From Isoetes taiwanensis (lineage: Eukaryota > Streptophyta > Lycopodiopsida > Isoetales > Isoetaceae), in assembly GCA_021234155.1 (NCBI GenBank), contig JAJEKV010000134.1, positions 1,425,328 through 1,489,327 on the forward strand: 64,000 nt of DNA, written 5' to 3'. Positions 45,530 through 56,751 of this stretch are shown piece after piece. The notes under the pieces were generated by a model that was not told the DNA's origin, made no database searches, and was given only the letters and a program-made list of their open reading frames with translations. Numbering within the stretch: the stretch's first letter is position 1; every line of letters begins with the position of its first letter. The translations under genes and the position numbers were made by a program.

Positions 45530-45939
45530 GACTTCCAGGAGAATATAATCTGCCAAGGCAGGATAAAATATTATAAACTTTGAGAAGCATGGTTGATCAA
45601 CACCTAAATAAGCAATTTTCCATTCGCCTCAGGATCCAAAGAAGACGTATCTGCCTCTCCTTTGTAGAAAAGATCAGGGAAGATATTCTCATCCACCAAG
45701 TACGTCCACAGCTCAAAGATGGAGCCTTCTAACCACCCACAGAAAACTCCCTGATCTTTAAAGCCAATCACAAAGTATTTGCCTGGATCAATGAGGGGGG
45801 AGCTTTGAGTTGCTTGAGAGGAGGAGCAGATTATGGAGAGAGGCAGTGGATGTCCCATTTTATGGCACAGAGAGAATTTAAGAACTCCACTACATTCATT
45901 TCCACAGGACAATACCCATTGAAGGGTCTTAAAATCCAC
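45530..45939 (-). pseudogene. recurring small-domain protein, copy 2
   Basis: From the internal Met at about 45,857 it reads MGHPLPLSIICSSS, KYFVIGFKDQGVFCGWLEG, LWTYLVDENIFPDLFY, and after one frame break KIAYLGVDQPCFSKF and YPALADYILLEVYRA. It is the nearest relative of the copy at 37304-37789. It lies directly upstream of the LINE-B ORF0, so it may be a duplicated or older 5' region of the same LINE family. Confidence 0.5.
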
Positions 45940-46151
45940 ACTAGATTTGGAATGATAGGAAGCCTAAACATGAGAATAAAGCAGAGCCGCTTTAGGGTCA
46001 TCCATAGATGGTGGGAAATCTAGTTCCCAGCTAGAAAGCTTTGTGCAGGCTTTGCATGTTGGAGAGGAGCAGACCACATGTGCAACATAAAGACTCATTG
46101 AAAAGGGCCCGTGGTGCGTTCAAATCCAATCGTTTGGTGTAGTACCGGGCT

Positions 46152-46460
46152 TCAGTAGATCTTTACCGTGATCATACCTTCAGCCCATTCACTATGCACA
46201 TGAAATATCCCAGCAGCAGACGTCTCTGTGTCTCCCACAAACTCCCCAAGCCAGCTTTCGACCAAAACATGTGGGGTCTCCGGGCTAGAACCCGCTTCAC
46301 CTGTGTAAAGATGGTCCGGAAAGAATCTCTCCTCTATGAGGGCTTCCCAGATCTCACAAATTGAGCCTTCTAGCCAACCACATTGGTAGTGATCCCCATT
46401 TTCTATTCTCATTTTATTTTCTTCCTTACTAATTAGCTGGAAACATGTGTTTTGATGCAA
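46152..46460 (-). CDS. recurring small-domain protein, copy 3
   Basis: The minus strand reads YQCGWLEGSICEIWEALIE, RFFPDHLYTGEAGSSPE, SWLGEFVG and IFHVHSEWAEGMITVKIY. It shares the GWLEG..WxxLxxExxFP core with copies at 37.3 and 45.6 kb and diverges elsewhere. The start is uncertain because the region upstream of about 46,430 shows no similarity. The domain context is unknown. Confidence 0.4.
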   Translation of the reverse strand: MHQNTCFQLISKEENKMRIENGDHYQCGWLEGSICEIWEALIEERFFPDHLYTGEAGSSPETPHVLVESWLGEFVGDTETSAAGIFHVHSEWAEGMITVKIY

Positions 46461-46699
46461 GATATTAATGCAATTTTCATTTTTCTGTGCTAAGAGCATT
46501 CCTTGCTTCCACGTGCATGGAAACTTCAATGAAAAGATCCTTTGAGATTCCAAAAATCTCCACAAAAATATGTGGTCTGCGTCACATCGCATGCGACGTC
46601 TGGCACCATGTCGCACGCGACATGTCTCCAGCGACATCTAGGTCACGTCTGGGTCACGTGGCCAGACGTCACACAGACATGACCCAGATATCGCTATAC

Positions 46700-48395
46700 A
46701 CGTCCCTAATTGACCGATCTGTTATTCTGTTACCGGACCATCACGATCAGCTCAGTGTTTGCAAAGCTCCTTGCTGGATCCTCGAGCGGCAGTTGACAAG
46801 ATGGGCAGAGGCAACAAAAGTGCAGGCATTCATGCAGGCAGGATTCAGGCCGAGCTACTCAACCATTGATCACATCTTCACAATGCGGACTTTGATCGAC
46901 AAGATCTGTATTGCTGCTTCATAGATTTCGCCAAGGCTTTTGACACTGTGCCTCAGGGAAAGCTATGGACAAGATTGCAACAGTTAGACATCTCCGCGGA
47001 ACCGCATAATGCAGTGTACAGGTTATATGAGACATGCTCAGGCCGGCTGCAACCAGTGGGCCAACCATTCGAGAGCAGCACTAGGTTTGCCAGGGATGCC
47101 CTCTCTTTCTGACACTATTTGGCATGCACATTGATCAGTTAGAGAGATAACTTGCTGACAATGGAGGCAATGGGGCTTAACTTCTACACCAGATCACCAG
47201 GCAACTGATCTATGTTGATGACATGGACCTCCTGGCTCACACTCAGGCAGACATGCAATGCCATCTCGATGCCTTGGACATATTTTGCCAGGCGACTGAC
47301 ATGCATGTCAACTTGGCCAAGACGAAGGTGGTCCTCATATCGTCCGCACGCCAACCAAGGGCCCCAACCCTCACTTATCATGGCTAAAATATTGAAGTGG
47401 TACCAGCTTACAAATATTTGGGGGCAGAGTTCCCATATGCCATGAAATGGGACAGTTACATCCGGTTGTGAGCCATAATAGGTTGGAAGACACTCTATGA
47501 AATGCAGAAGAATAGCCACAAGGCGGAGCTATATGATTGGGCCCACCAGTTGCACCTATTCAAGGTACTAGTGGAACTTGTGCTTTTGTATGGGGTTAAG
47601 GTCTGGGGCCTGGTTGTTTTCTTTGCCACTTGAAATGGCTTGGAGCAGGTGCAGAAAGCTTTCTTAGCATGGGCCTTGGGGGTAAAGTCCACAATTCCAT
47701 ACTAGATATTGTTGCAGGCGACAAGTTTCTTGCCTCTTCAGAGGGGGGCCCTTGACAAATACATCTACTTCCAGAAGGTGATCAGTATGGACGATACTTG
47801 CCTCCATAACCTCCCTTACACTGTGGCAATGGAGCCTCAGCAACTAAAGGCCTGCTGGTGGAAAAAGAGAGCTCAGTGGCTGGACAGATGGAATGTGTAG
47901 GAATACAGGTGCATCCGAGTGCAAACGGAGGTACACAGCCTCAGAAGTACCTTGATACATGCTTTCTCAATTGTCAACGCTGCCAAGTTGAAGCTGTGGA
48001 AGACAAGTGCCACACCCTTCAGAGTTGTCTGGCATATCATGGCATTCAGACACGCAATGCTAAGTTGGTGCGTCCTGGCCAGCCTCTGCATGAGATGTTG
48101 AGCATGGCCTCGGTACGGATGTTGGGATTATACCTTCAAGAGGTCATGGATCGCTGGGATCAGCTCAGTCTTTGGGCACTTGCCTGATATGTGTACATAT
48201 TTCTTTCCCCTCATGATGGATGTCTGTAAAGTTTGACAGCAATCTTATTCCTGTCAAGGTTTTTCCCCCAAAAACCCTTCGAGGCAGGGGTTTTTTTTTT
48301 AACCCGGACAATATAATACGCTTGCTCCTTTTTGGGTCCCATAGGCCGATTGGTCTCCATAGACGATAAAAACTCTATTCTATTCTACTAGGAAA
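46700..48395 (+). mobile_element. LINE remnant with YVDD reverse transcriptase and (TATTC)n tail
   Basis: Across many stops and frame changes the plus strand reads GFRPSYSTIDHIFTMRTLID, CFIDFAKAFDTVPQGKLW, LIYVDDMDLLAHT, VNLAKTKVVL, VPAYKYLGAEFPY and LLYGVKVWG, ending with LKLWKTSATPFRVVW and YLQEVMDRWDQLS. The 3' region ends GTCTCCATAGACGATAAAAA and then CTATTCTATTCTA. It is the same subfamily as the minus-strand fragment at 1545-2130. It is dead. Confidence 0.8.
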
Positions 48396-51300
48396 TTGCC
48401 CACCTTCGGTGAAGATTCTATGTGGTTGTACAGCAACAGTATAATACCAATAAAATATAATTATGAAACATAATCCTCAAATTATCATATTGCAAGTTTG
48501 TAGGTAGAGCCAATTGACCAAAACAAAAAATCGTAAAAAATAGGTGTTTTCAAAACATCAATGCCACTGCCAGTAACATCAACCTACACTATCAACTACC
48601 ATAAATTTTGCTAGAAAAAATAAGACGTGGAAAAGCCTATTATCTTTTCCGATTAACTTACATATTTCTTACCGGTGTGTGAAGGGATTGCAAATTATAA
48701 TTCCATCTTGGCATGTGAAGTGATAGCAAATTATCATTCCATTTACCCATTTTCATTTCTAGAATGTTTTTTTCTCTTCCATTCCCTTCTTATCTTCTCT
48801 ATTGTTATATCAAGACATGCGGTGCATAGTGTGCAAAGACATATTAATGGCATTTAATTCTTGCACCATCATTGAGTAGAGTTCTATATACATAGCATAT
48901 TTCTATTCTTATAGCAGATGGTATTTATGCATGTTCCCCCTCCCTCCCTCCCTCCCTCCCTCCCTCCCCCTCCTCTCTCTCTCTCTCTCTCTCTCTCTTT
49001 ATTATCTTTCTTTGAAGATTCAAAAAGGTCTCAAGAAATTGGTAGCATTGCGATGATATACGAGTGTGAGATTAATTGAAGTGTTTGAGTTAAGTAACTT
49101 CAGAAAACAAGGTACATTATGTAGAAACAATGATATCTTGATATTTCAGCTTCTTTCGAACTAAGCATGGGGTACATGCACGTAGCTTTTTTTTTGGGGG
49201 GGGGCATTTTGCACACCCCAAGCATAACACCAACACCTCCTTAATGAATCTTTTTTTTCAAAAGTCCGTTTTGGCTAAAATTTTATATTCTAAAGCGAAC
49301 CATGGATGTGTGTTAGAGAAAAAATATAAAAAAATATCAAAAGAAAAAAAAAGCCGACCTACAAAGAAATTAGTTCTTAAAGCATAGCACAAGCACCATG
49401 TGTCGTCGACACAAAAGTGTCCCCCGTCTTTGTGCTTAGACCCCATGGCCTATGGGAAAGTAACTGATTGAGTGACATGGTTGCTAATGTAGCTCCATCT
49501 AGAACATAGGTGGCATTCATATGTCTGCTCATAGGAAGGTATTTAGTCAAGCACAAGCACAAGCAGATATAGATATAGATATAGATATGGTCGGGCACGA
49601 GTAGGTATATTACAACTATAGTACGATATATGCATAGCAAGTTTAACTAGGTAAAGTTTCTCCGGAGGTTGATGACTAAGTGAAATATTTAATATCGCAA
49701 TCGTACATACATATTTGGCTAGAAATGATAAAAGTTTGAAAGAACGAGTGGAAATCTATCCTTAGTTCGGATCCCTACCAAGAGGATTGCTATCATGATA
49801 TATGTGATTACCATTGAATTACCAAAATTTGAACGACATAGGAAGGTATACTTAATAATGACGACAATTTGTTGGTTTGAAATTTGGCAAATATATTGCC
49901 ATGGTGGTTATGGATAACATATTGTAGAAGGTCATAAGATTCATACGAAGGTATGACTCATAAACGTAAATTGGCAAGAGAACAAACATATATGATTGAA
50001 GTTAGGATGATACTATATATCGCCATATAGTTGAGGAATGGGTGGACAGAAATGATTAAACGTGATTTGATATGTTATCGTGTTAATTTACTGATGTATA
50101 AAATGGATTATGATGATCCACTATATCAAAGAGATATCAACTGGGAGGTACAGATTTCTAACATTGGTGGGCAAGGTATGGTGGGATCCTGTTCGAGTTT
50201 TGTGGCCTACTTGTGTTTTCCAATATGACCAAGAGTTATGCCTATTGTTGCTTTTTCTCGTTCTTGCCTTTTAAGCCTTTATGTATTTTAGCTTTTCTAA
50301 CGAATAGGTTTTAGGCTGATGTTGCTTGCCTACTAGATAATTGGAGCTTATCTTGTTGTTTCTATTGTACAATGTTCGAAGATGCCCAAGGGCGTAGTTT
50401 TGTATCTTGATATTTATGGCTTTCATAAAGTTTCTATCTTTCTTAATATTTATCTTCTAGACATTTCTTGTCTCACTATGTATTTTCAAGATACATGTTT
50501 TGTTAGTATGAACATCGAATTCAAAGGAGTCTTGCAGTTATCCTCGGATGATCTATATCACAAAGACTATCAAACATTTGTAGATGGATCTTTACATAAA
50601 TGGTATTGAAGGGCAAATACATTAAATATGTTTGTGGTTTCATCCAGCTGCAGATTTCCATATGTATTTTGGTTCTGTGTGCAGTATATATGAACTCTAA
50701 TTTTTCTTCTAAGCTTCTTGTGATTCTTCTGTTTGCACATCCTTGACTTCATCCCATATCTTCTTCCTCCAGAGTACCTTTGGTTCTTCCTGTTAATGTT
50801 CTTCTTCTACATGCAAAAGTGCCTAATGTTTGGTCTTATTATTTTTACCTGTAACCTGCAATATTACCTGTAGCCAGCCGCTGCTTGTACATCCACCAGC
50901 TCTTGGTGCCCTTACTATAAGTTAGGCATACTCATCATCACCAGAAGCCAAGCCTTGCCAGTTTTTGAACAATGTCGAGATCCATATGTCCAACTTTCTG
51001 AAAGCTTTGAGATCCATATGTCAAACTTAACCCGACACTTCAACTTTACCCTCCCATACTGCTTTGAATCATTGAATCAAATGCCTCTAATCTGAAGCTT
51101 TTTCTGTTACAAGCTTTGCCATTGCCTCTGCTATTTCTTGCTTCCTTATTTTTTGAAGCCTCCAGTATGCATTCGCAGGCCCTAATCCTGAATCATTATT
51201 TTTTACTATTGTTTCGTGGCCAATTCGGTATTCGCATGCCGTAGTCATGACTTAAAACTCGTGATCACTTCTTTTAAGCATGACATTGTGACCATGTTTA

Positions 51301-52070
51301 CCGCATGTTTTTATTGGTATCCCCAGTGCCACATATTGCTTTGAACTCATTGTGTTCATTGTGCGGGATGAATCTTTCATTTTGCACTCTCTTATCATTC
51401 AAAGCCAGTAACTTGGATGCAGTTGGCATATATATAACCAATTTATTCTTCACAATAGCATTTTCCCATTAGACCAGAAGCATAGTAGTGGAACCACCGC
51501 CTAAAATTTATACAGACTTTAGGTTCCAGAATCTTCTGGACTCAAGTCTCTTTCCTTCCAGTTGGAGTTATTGTATTCCCCCCTTTGGTATTCCATATTA
51601 TCACTGGACTCATTTGATCAGATCATTATGTTACTTGATTTATTGCCCGAGACCCTTTGTGTGATAGGAGTATCTAGAGATTTGGATCTATTGATATTTT
51701 CGGGCTCTATGATTACATTTTCCTTCCATTCTTAGTTTTATCTAAACGGGCATGTTTGTCATTCTTTATTTTTCGCTAGGATTTCTTGTTCTATTTTGAT
51801 TTCTTTATCACTTTCATTCCTCTCTCTCCTTCTATACTTATCGACCTATTGTTTTTCTCCAAATTGCCTTGCATCTCATCTTTTCTATGCTACCTGTTTT
51901 TTTCTTGGCATCCACCCTTATTTTTAGGATTTATGAGGTGGAGTGCTCCTCTTCTTTCGGCCATATGTTGTTTTTGTTGCTATAGAGTCTTCCCAAGAAT
52001 GCAATGGTTCTAGGACAACATAGCACCATCATTCTTGGGGAAGATGGACCCTTTTTTGTCTTATTTTTGC
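48396..52070. other. long AT-rich stretch without a recognised gene
   Basis: No coding motif, RNA gene or terminal repeat was recognised over 3.7 kb. It contains a (CCCT)n/(CT)n microsatellite at about 48,940-49,000 and a (GATATA)n run at about 49,566-49,590. The last kilobase may include 5' exons or the promoter of the ParB-like gene that follows, but none could be supported. Confidence 0.45.
48940..49000 (+). repeat. (CCCT)n followed by (CT)n microsatellite
   Basis: Uninterrupted CCCT repeats pass into CT repeats, a simple slippage-prone tract. Confidence 0.95.
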
Positions 52071-52750
52071 CATATTGCCTTTTTTACAGTCTATATATTC
52101 CTGGTATTCTAGGCTCTTAGTTCAGAAAGAAAAAACTCCAGAGAGGACTGCAAGTGTGGAAGCAGAAAGTACTCGAGAGGATTCAGATGCAGATGAAGAG
52201 GATGAAATGGTTGATTCCCAATTCTTGGATCCAGATGACCAGATAAGAAAATCACAGAGAGGGGCCCAAAATATGGAGCGGCTAACTCAATATATCCATT
52301 GGGAATTAGCCACAGGTTGCTGTTGGACATAAGACAGTTGAAGGTTTGCACTGGCGATGCGGTTCTGTTCAACCACAAGGAATTCAATCCAGCTCACATG
52401 CTAGAGATTCTGAACCTCATGGTGCGTCACCGTTGCGGATCCAATGCCTGCGGATGTCATACCATTCAGCATAGCTATTGGTGATTGTTCAGGTGGAGCA
52501 CTGAGGAAGACCTGAAGGGAAAAGATGCGAGGTTCTAGGTTGTGGACGGTCAGCATTCAGTGAGGGCAGCACAAGTATTGCAGACCAAAAAGTAAGTCCT
52601 CCAAAGGATCAAGGATCGATATTCCAAACGAGAGTGCAGAGTTCTCTTAGCAGACACGCCACCAACAGAGCTCGCCAGCATTAGCCACTATCAGAATACA
52701 ATAGCAGCAAGTGCCAGTTATATAAGGTAATTTATTGTCCTTGCTCCCTG

Positions 52751-52897
52751 GCGATTCTCGACTCGTGAGTCGAGAATCGCTAGAGAACGAAGAAAAATAG
52801 AGGATGCAGGGGCTTTCTCGACTCGCGAGTCGAGAAAGCCAGAGAAAGAAGGAAAAAAGCGGATGCAGGGGCTTTCTCGACTCGCGGGTCGAGAAAG
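52751..52897. repeat. palindrome array 1, three units at 60-bp spacing
   Basis: Palindromes lie at 52751-52780, 52811-52840 (perfect over 30 bp) and 52872-52897. All share the core TCTCGACTCG facing CGAGTCGAGA. Units repeat every 60 bp with a purine-rich spacer ending GGATGCAGGG. The outer arms of unit 1 (GCGATTC / GAATCGC) differ from unit 2 (GGCTTTC / GAAAGCC), yet both are self-complementary. The array lies in the first supported intron of the ParB-like gene. Confidence 0.9.
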
Positions 52898-52915
52898 TCG
52901 TCCATCCGCAGCGCT

Positions 52916-52970
52916 GTTTTCTGTTTTCCTCTGGAACTAAGTCAAGAATATCCAGAGGAAAACAGAAAAC
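52916..52970. repeat. perfect 19-bp inverted repeat, 17-nt loop
   Basis: GTTTTCTGTTTTCCTCTGG at 52916-52934 faces its exact reverse complement at 52952-52970. It is unrelated in sequence to the GC-rich palindromes but sits in the same intron. Confidence 0.9.
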
Positions 52971-53043
52971 AACCATGAAAGGGTTCATTAGAGATTAATG
53001 GTTGATGAGTAAAAGCGTCGAGCCTTCCTAATCTTTCTTTCCT

Positions 53044-53101
53044 CGCCTCTTTGGGCAATGTAGCTTAGTCTACATTCTAAGTTCCATCGTTCAAAGAGGC
53101 G
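53044..53101. repeat. nested inverted repeat in the same intron
   Basis: CGCCTCTTTG at 53044-53053 faces CAAAGAGGCG at 53092-53101. Between them AATGTAG and CTACATT form an inner stem. Confidence 0.75.
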
Positions 53102-53143
53102 TGAAAGCAAGATTTGGGAATGCGCAATGCTTTCACTCTGGCC

Positions 53144-53290
53144 TTCTCGACTCGCGAGTCGAGAAAGACTCTATATGGCTTCCTCTGTTTTCTCTTCTCC
53201 TATGGGTATTCTCGACTCGCGAGTCGAGAAAGCCCCTGCATCCTCCTTTCTTTGTTTTCTTCTAGGTATTCTCGACTCGCGAGTCGAGAA
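53144..53290. repeat. palindrome array 2, three units
   Basis: Perfect 22-bp palindromes at 53144-53165, 53209-53230 and 53269-53290 have the same core as array 1 (half-site TTCTCGACTCG). Spacings are 65 and 60 bp. They lie just before the second supported coding part of the ParB-like gene. Confidence 0.9.
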
Positions 53291-54959
53291 ACCCTGTGGA
53301 TGTACTCCTTCCATGCTCTGACATAGTTCCATTTATTGATTGCATCCCGTATCCTGACCAGATCGTACACGCTCGGCAACAGTGGAAAGCATTGGGTTGT
53401 CCTCAGCGGCCTAAAGGAAACAGGGCTCCCTCGGATAAGTGGAAGACCTTTGAGAAACTCTGCAGATATGTTCTTCTGGAAGGCCAGGAAGATGATGAGG
53501 GGGATGATGAAGATGAGAAAAAGAAGAGAACACCAAGAAAGGGCATGGAATCTCTATCTGACCAATATGACCTCATTCTCTGTAGTGAGGCGGTCTAGGT
53601 AAAATGGACTGAGATATGAGCTCTCTGGACAAGAGGCAAGCTTAAGGACAACAATGGAGAATTGCCAACTAGGCCGGACCCAAAGTTGCTCGACAAGCAG
53701 TTCATGAAAAGGATATAGGGCCTGACGGACAAAGCAACGCTTGACCTACAGGGCAAAATTCTGGATGGAACAATCCTGCTAAGGAAGACTAAGAGTTAAA
53801 AAATGCAGGACGCAAAGGATTATGCCACAGTCCTAAATAGATGGCGTGCGTTGGAAGAAGGCATCACAGAGTTTTGCAATGTTGCATCCAATGCATGCCA
53901 TGATTTTGATTATTATAAGGAGAAGGTTGCGCTTGATGAGGATGACATGAAGGAGCTGCACCGGCTATGTCAACCCTACATCAACATGAAGCTAAAGCGT
54001 AACATCAAAACCGCCCCCTTTCCTGAACGTGCTATGGCACTTCTGAAGCGGAAGCTTGGATTCGGGGTGGTCCCATTTAAGATAGACGATAGCTCCCCTC
54101 CCTTCTTGGTAACCTTGGGACACAAGGGGTTCAGTGGTTTGGAACTAGCGGCTGGGCCCATGGCACTATTTGCCATGAATATGATCGAAGACCCCACCCT
54201 ATTTTATGAGAAAGCTGACATTGAGCAGTGGTACAAGACGTGTCTGGACATGACCGAGCTGGATACTTTCATTTCCTTATCTTTTGCATGCCGGGCAATC
54301 AGACAACTGTTGTGTCACAATGGGCATCTGATATTTTCACCAACAAGATCTTGTATTCCATATACGAACTAGAACATGAGTGTAGACTTGGCCTGCCGAA
54401 GACACCAAGTTTTGCCAACATAGTTTTGGTTCTAGTTTCAAGGTCGAATGCAGATCTGGACAAGTGGTGGTCAAGCGAGCACCACTATGTCGATAAGTTC
54501 ATGATATCTCAAGTGCATATGGAACCCTGGAAGGGTAGCAAATTTATGGAGGATGTGCCATCGATTGACAAAGTCAGCACTGATGGTGCGACAGGCCCAA
54601 TACATAGAATTTCTATCCGGCCAAGAGTTATCAAGTACTTTATAACCAGCTTGGTCGACGGAGATCAATTATATGCGAGTGGTATATGAATGGCATGTTC
54701 TCTCAGGGGGCTATGCTCTACGGAATGAAACCAATATTTGTGCTTGGGAAAAAGGACATGATTGAGACCATCGGTCATACCTAGACCTGCTTCATGAGCA
54801 TTTTCAAGAGAGAAGACAACTGGAAGTAGTAAGGACGAAGATGAGGAGACAAAGCTGACAGCCAGGGAGATAAAGATGACGGAGATGTCCAAGGTTTAGA
54901 CGAGCTTGCAGCGGAACAAATAATGGAGAATCTGAGATTGAGGTGAGTTCACTTTGCTT

Positions 54960-55035
54960 TCGGAGGGTTTCTCTCGCGAGTCGAGAAACCTTCCGAGTCT
55001 TTAACTTTTTCCTTTCTCGACTCGTGAGTCGAGAA
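54960..55035. repeat. palindrome pair in the second intron
   Basis: The first unit has long arms, TCGGAGGGTTTCTC at 54960-54973 against GAGAAACCTTCCGA at 54983-54996 (one mismatch), but its core has lost GACT. The second, 55014-55035, is the standard core with GT at the centre. Both lie between the donor AG/GTGAGT (about 54,953) and the acceptor TTCCAG (about 55,071). Confidence 0.85.
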
Positions 55036-55971
55036 CCTCGTTTGGTAACTGACGGCTTTCATCATTCCAGGGACATCGAGCGCAACCAATCTGGATCATT
55101 GTCCCAATCACAGGGATCTGCTGGCGGTTCAATTCCACTGGAGGATACTGCATCCAAAAAAGGCAATCCAGAATAAGATAGTGCGACCACCAAGAAAGGA
55201 ACTGAAAGAATAATGATCCTGCATATGGATCCCGATCAAGAAGAAATCTGGTCAGAGCCAAACTCTAACTGGGATCCAGAGGGGCCCACCAAGCTTGTAA
55301 TTTTTGACGTCAATGGAGTCTTAGCTGCAGTTTCCCTGAGCTCAACACCTCGCAGAAGCCGACAAAAGTAGGGTCTAAAATCGTGTATCCTCGGCCTAAA
55401 GCAAAGGAAATTATTGAATGGTGCCTAGAACGGGGATTCGAAGTGGCCGTATAGTCTTGTATGGCAAAGAAAAATGTTGTCAATTTCCTTGGTGTTCTCG
55501 GCCTTCCAATTTTGAAGTTCAAGTTTGTTTGGGGAAACGAAAGGGTCGAGCATGTGTCAGACCTCGATCCGGCCATCACAAAGGGGAAGCCTATTATGGT
55601 GAAAAGGCTGGAAATGATTTATGAAGCATACCAGGACTTTAACAAACACAACACGCTGATCATAGACGACTCCGCCTACAAGTGCTATCATAACTCGGAC
55701 AATACAGTCATTGCGAAGAGTTATCGACCAGAAGAGTATGAAACGGATAGGTGGTTGTCTTTCAATCTTGTTCTGGTGTTGGCAGAATTCATGTTTCCCA
55801 TTCTTGTAGCCGATGTGATTAGGAACTATCCGAACCTCAAGCAGGTCGATCCAGAGAGCAGCGCGATCATGACTGCTATAAACGACAAATATTATGGTGA
55901 TCAAGAAGAGTGACCTCTGCTTTCGGATAGCAAAGTTATGTGAATTTTGTAAAGACACGTGAATAAATGTA

Positions 55972-56226
55972 CTATATTTTGTAATGAATATACTTGTACA
56001 TTGAGTTTTCGCTGGTTTTCTCGACTCGCGAGTCGAGAAAGGCATGCTTGTCCCAATGATGAGACCATTTGTATGCTTGTTTGTGTGATTGGATGCAACC
56101 ATATTTTGTAATGAAAATTGTTGTACATTGACTTTCCAGGGTCTTTCTCGACTCGCGAGTCGAGAAAGGCACTGCTTGTCCCGTTGATGAGACCATTTGT
56201 ATGCTTCTTTGTGTGATTGGATGCAG
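55972..56226. repeat. tandem duplication (about 127 bp) carrying one palindrome per unit
   Basis: Two units share TATTTTGTAATGA, TTGTACATTGA, the palindrome (56017-56040 and 56143-56168), GCTTGTCCC and GATGAGACCATTTGTATGCT. They lie 3' of the HAD coding region, in a presumed 3' UTR or a further intron. Confidence 0.85.
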
Positions 56227-56310
56227 CTATATGGAATGAATGCTCTCCAATCTATTTTGAATCCTCCATTCTTTTCTTCCCTATGACTAATGGCAACATA
56301 ATTGTTAATC

Positions 56311-56751
56311 ATGGACTCTCCTTGCTCAGGTGGTTTAGGCACAGATCCCGCTCAGGCTACACAGTTGCCAGGGCTTTGGGATAAGCTTGCTTGTGATTGC
56401 AGACGCTATGGGACCTCAAGGGATGAAGAAGAGAGGAACATTTCGCAAGCCCAAAAATCTCAAAGGATATTGCAAGCATTGCATGACATCCACGGAGGTT
56501 GGGGAACGAGTATATTCGACCCGACGATTGATGAAAAGATGCGATAGGAGAGTGGAGAAATCGGGTGGTCAGGTCAGCGAATGGCTCACGAGGCACCTCC
56601 TCGTGAGGCATTCCACATTCTTCAGGTTGCCCCCAAGGCTTACAGACAGCAAGAAGAAGCCCCGCACGTTCTTCCCCTAAGGTGGACCACCTACCATGAT
56701 GATGTAAATGTAGTGACAACAAGACCGCCATGGTCTCTGCGTCCGATGTAA
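56311..56751 (+). pseudogene. ORF of unknown function with one internal stop
   Basis: The frame reads MDSPCSGGLGTDPAQATQLP, LWDKLACDCRRYGTSRDEEE and ILQALHDIHGGWGTSIFDPT. After a TAG at about 56,545 it continues MAHEAPPREAFHILQVAPK and LRWTTYHDDVNVVTTRPPW to TAA. The composition is protein-like. It may be the 3' end of the palindrome-bearing gene or a separate short gene. No family was recognised. Confidence 0.35.

Larger units (their letters stand above)
38294..45540 (-). mobile_element. LINE-B: second copy of the three-ORF LINE family
   Basis: The minus strand carries the small upstream ORF (45496-45077), ORF1 (45014-44289 with repeat-rich C-terminal part to about 42,765) and ORF2 (42256 to about 38,402). 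It ends in a run of about 17 A (plus-strand T at 38294-38310) preceded by CTTACCCTC, as in LINE-A. RT motifs are better preserved than in LINE-A, but ORF1 and ORF2 each have frame breaks. The 5' end is approximate, and no target duplication was identified. Confidence 0.85.
52126..55913 (+). pseudogene. broken gene: ParB/sulfiredoxin-like domain, possible methyltransferase region, FCP1-like HAD domain
   Basis: Part 1 (52,126-52,736) has an acidic leader, then VCTGDAVLFNHKEFNPAHM and VVDGQHSVRAAQVLQ, the D-G-Q-H signature of ParB/sulfiredoxin folds. An intron with palindromes follows. Part 2 (about 53,310-54,950) has YPDQIVHARQQWKALGCP, an acidic linker, LLCHNGHLIF..FTNKILYS, RPRVIKYFITSLVDGDQL and LSGGYALRN..ICAWEK. 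The last two recall motif I of N4/N6 DNA methyltransferases, but no DPPY-type motif was seen. A second palindrome-bearing intron (54,953-55,071) follows. Part 3 (to 55,913) has KLVIFDVNGVLAAVS and LIIDDSAYKCYHN, HAD motifs I and III. Several stops and frame breaks occur. That the parts form one gene is inferred from order, strand and splice-like borders. Confidence 0.5.

Noticed and set aside
48396-52070. Possible tRNA or rRNA genes in the gene-poor interval
   Set aside because: No cloverleaf with A and B box consensus and no rRNA-like conserved blocks were seen by eye. A covariance-model scan would be needed to exclude tRNAs fully.
52751-53290. Regular 60-bp spacing of palindromic repeats, CRISPR-like at first sight
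   Set aside because: Spacers are related to each other, not unique. The host is a plant with introns, and no cas-like gene is present. It is a tandem satellite-like array.
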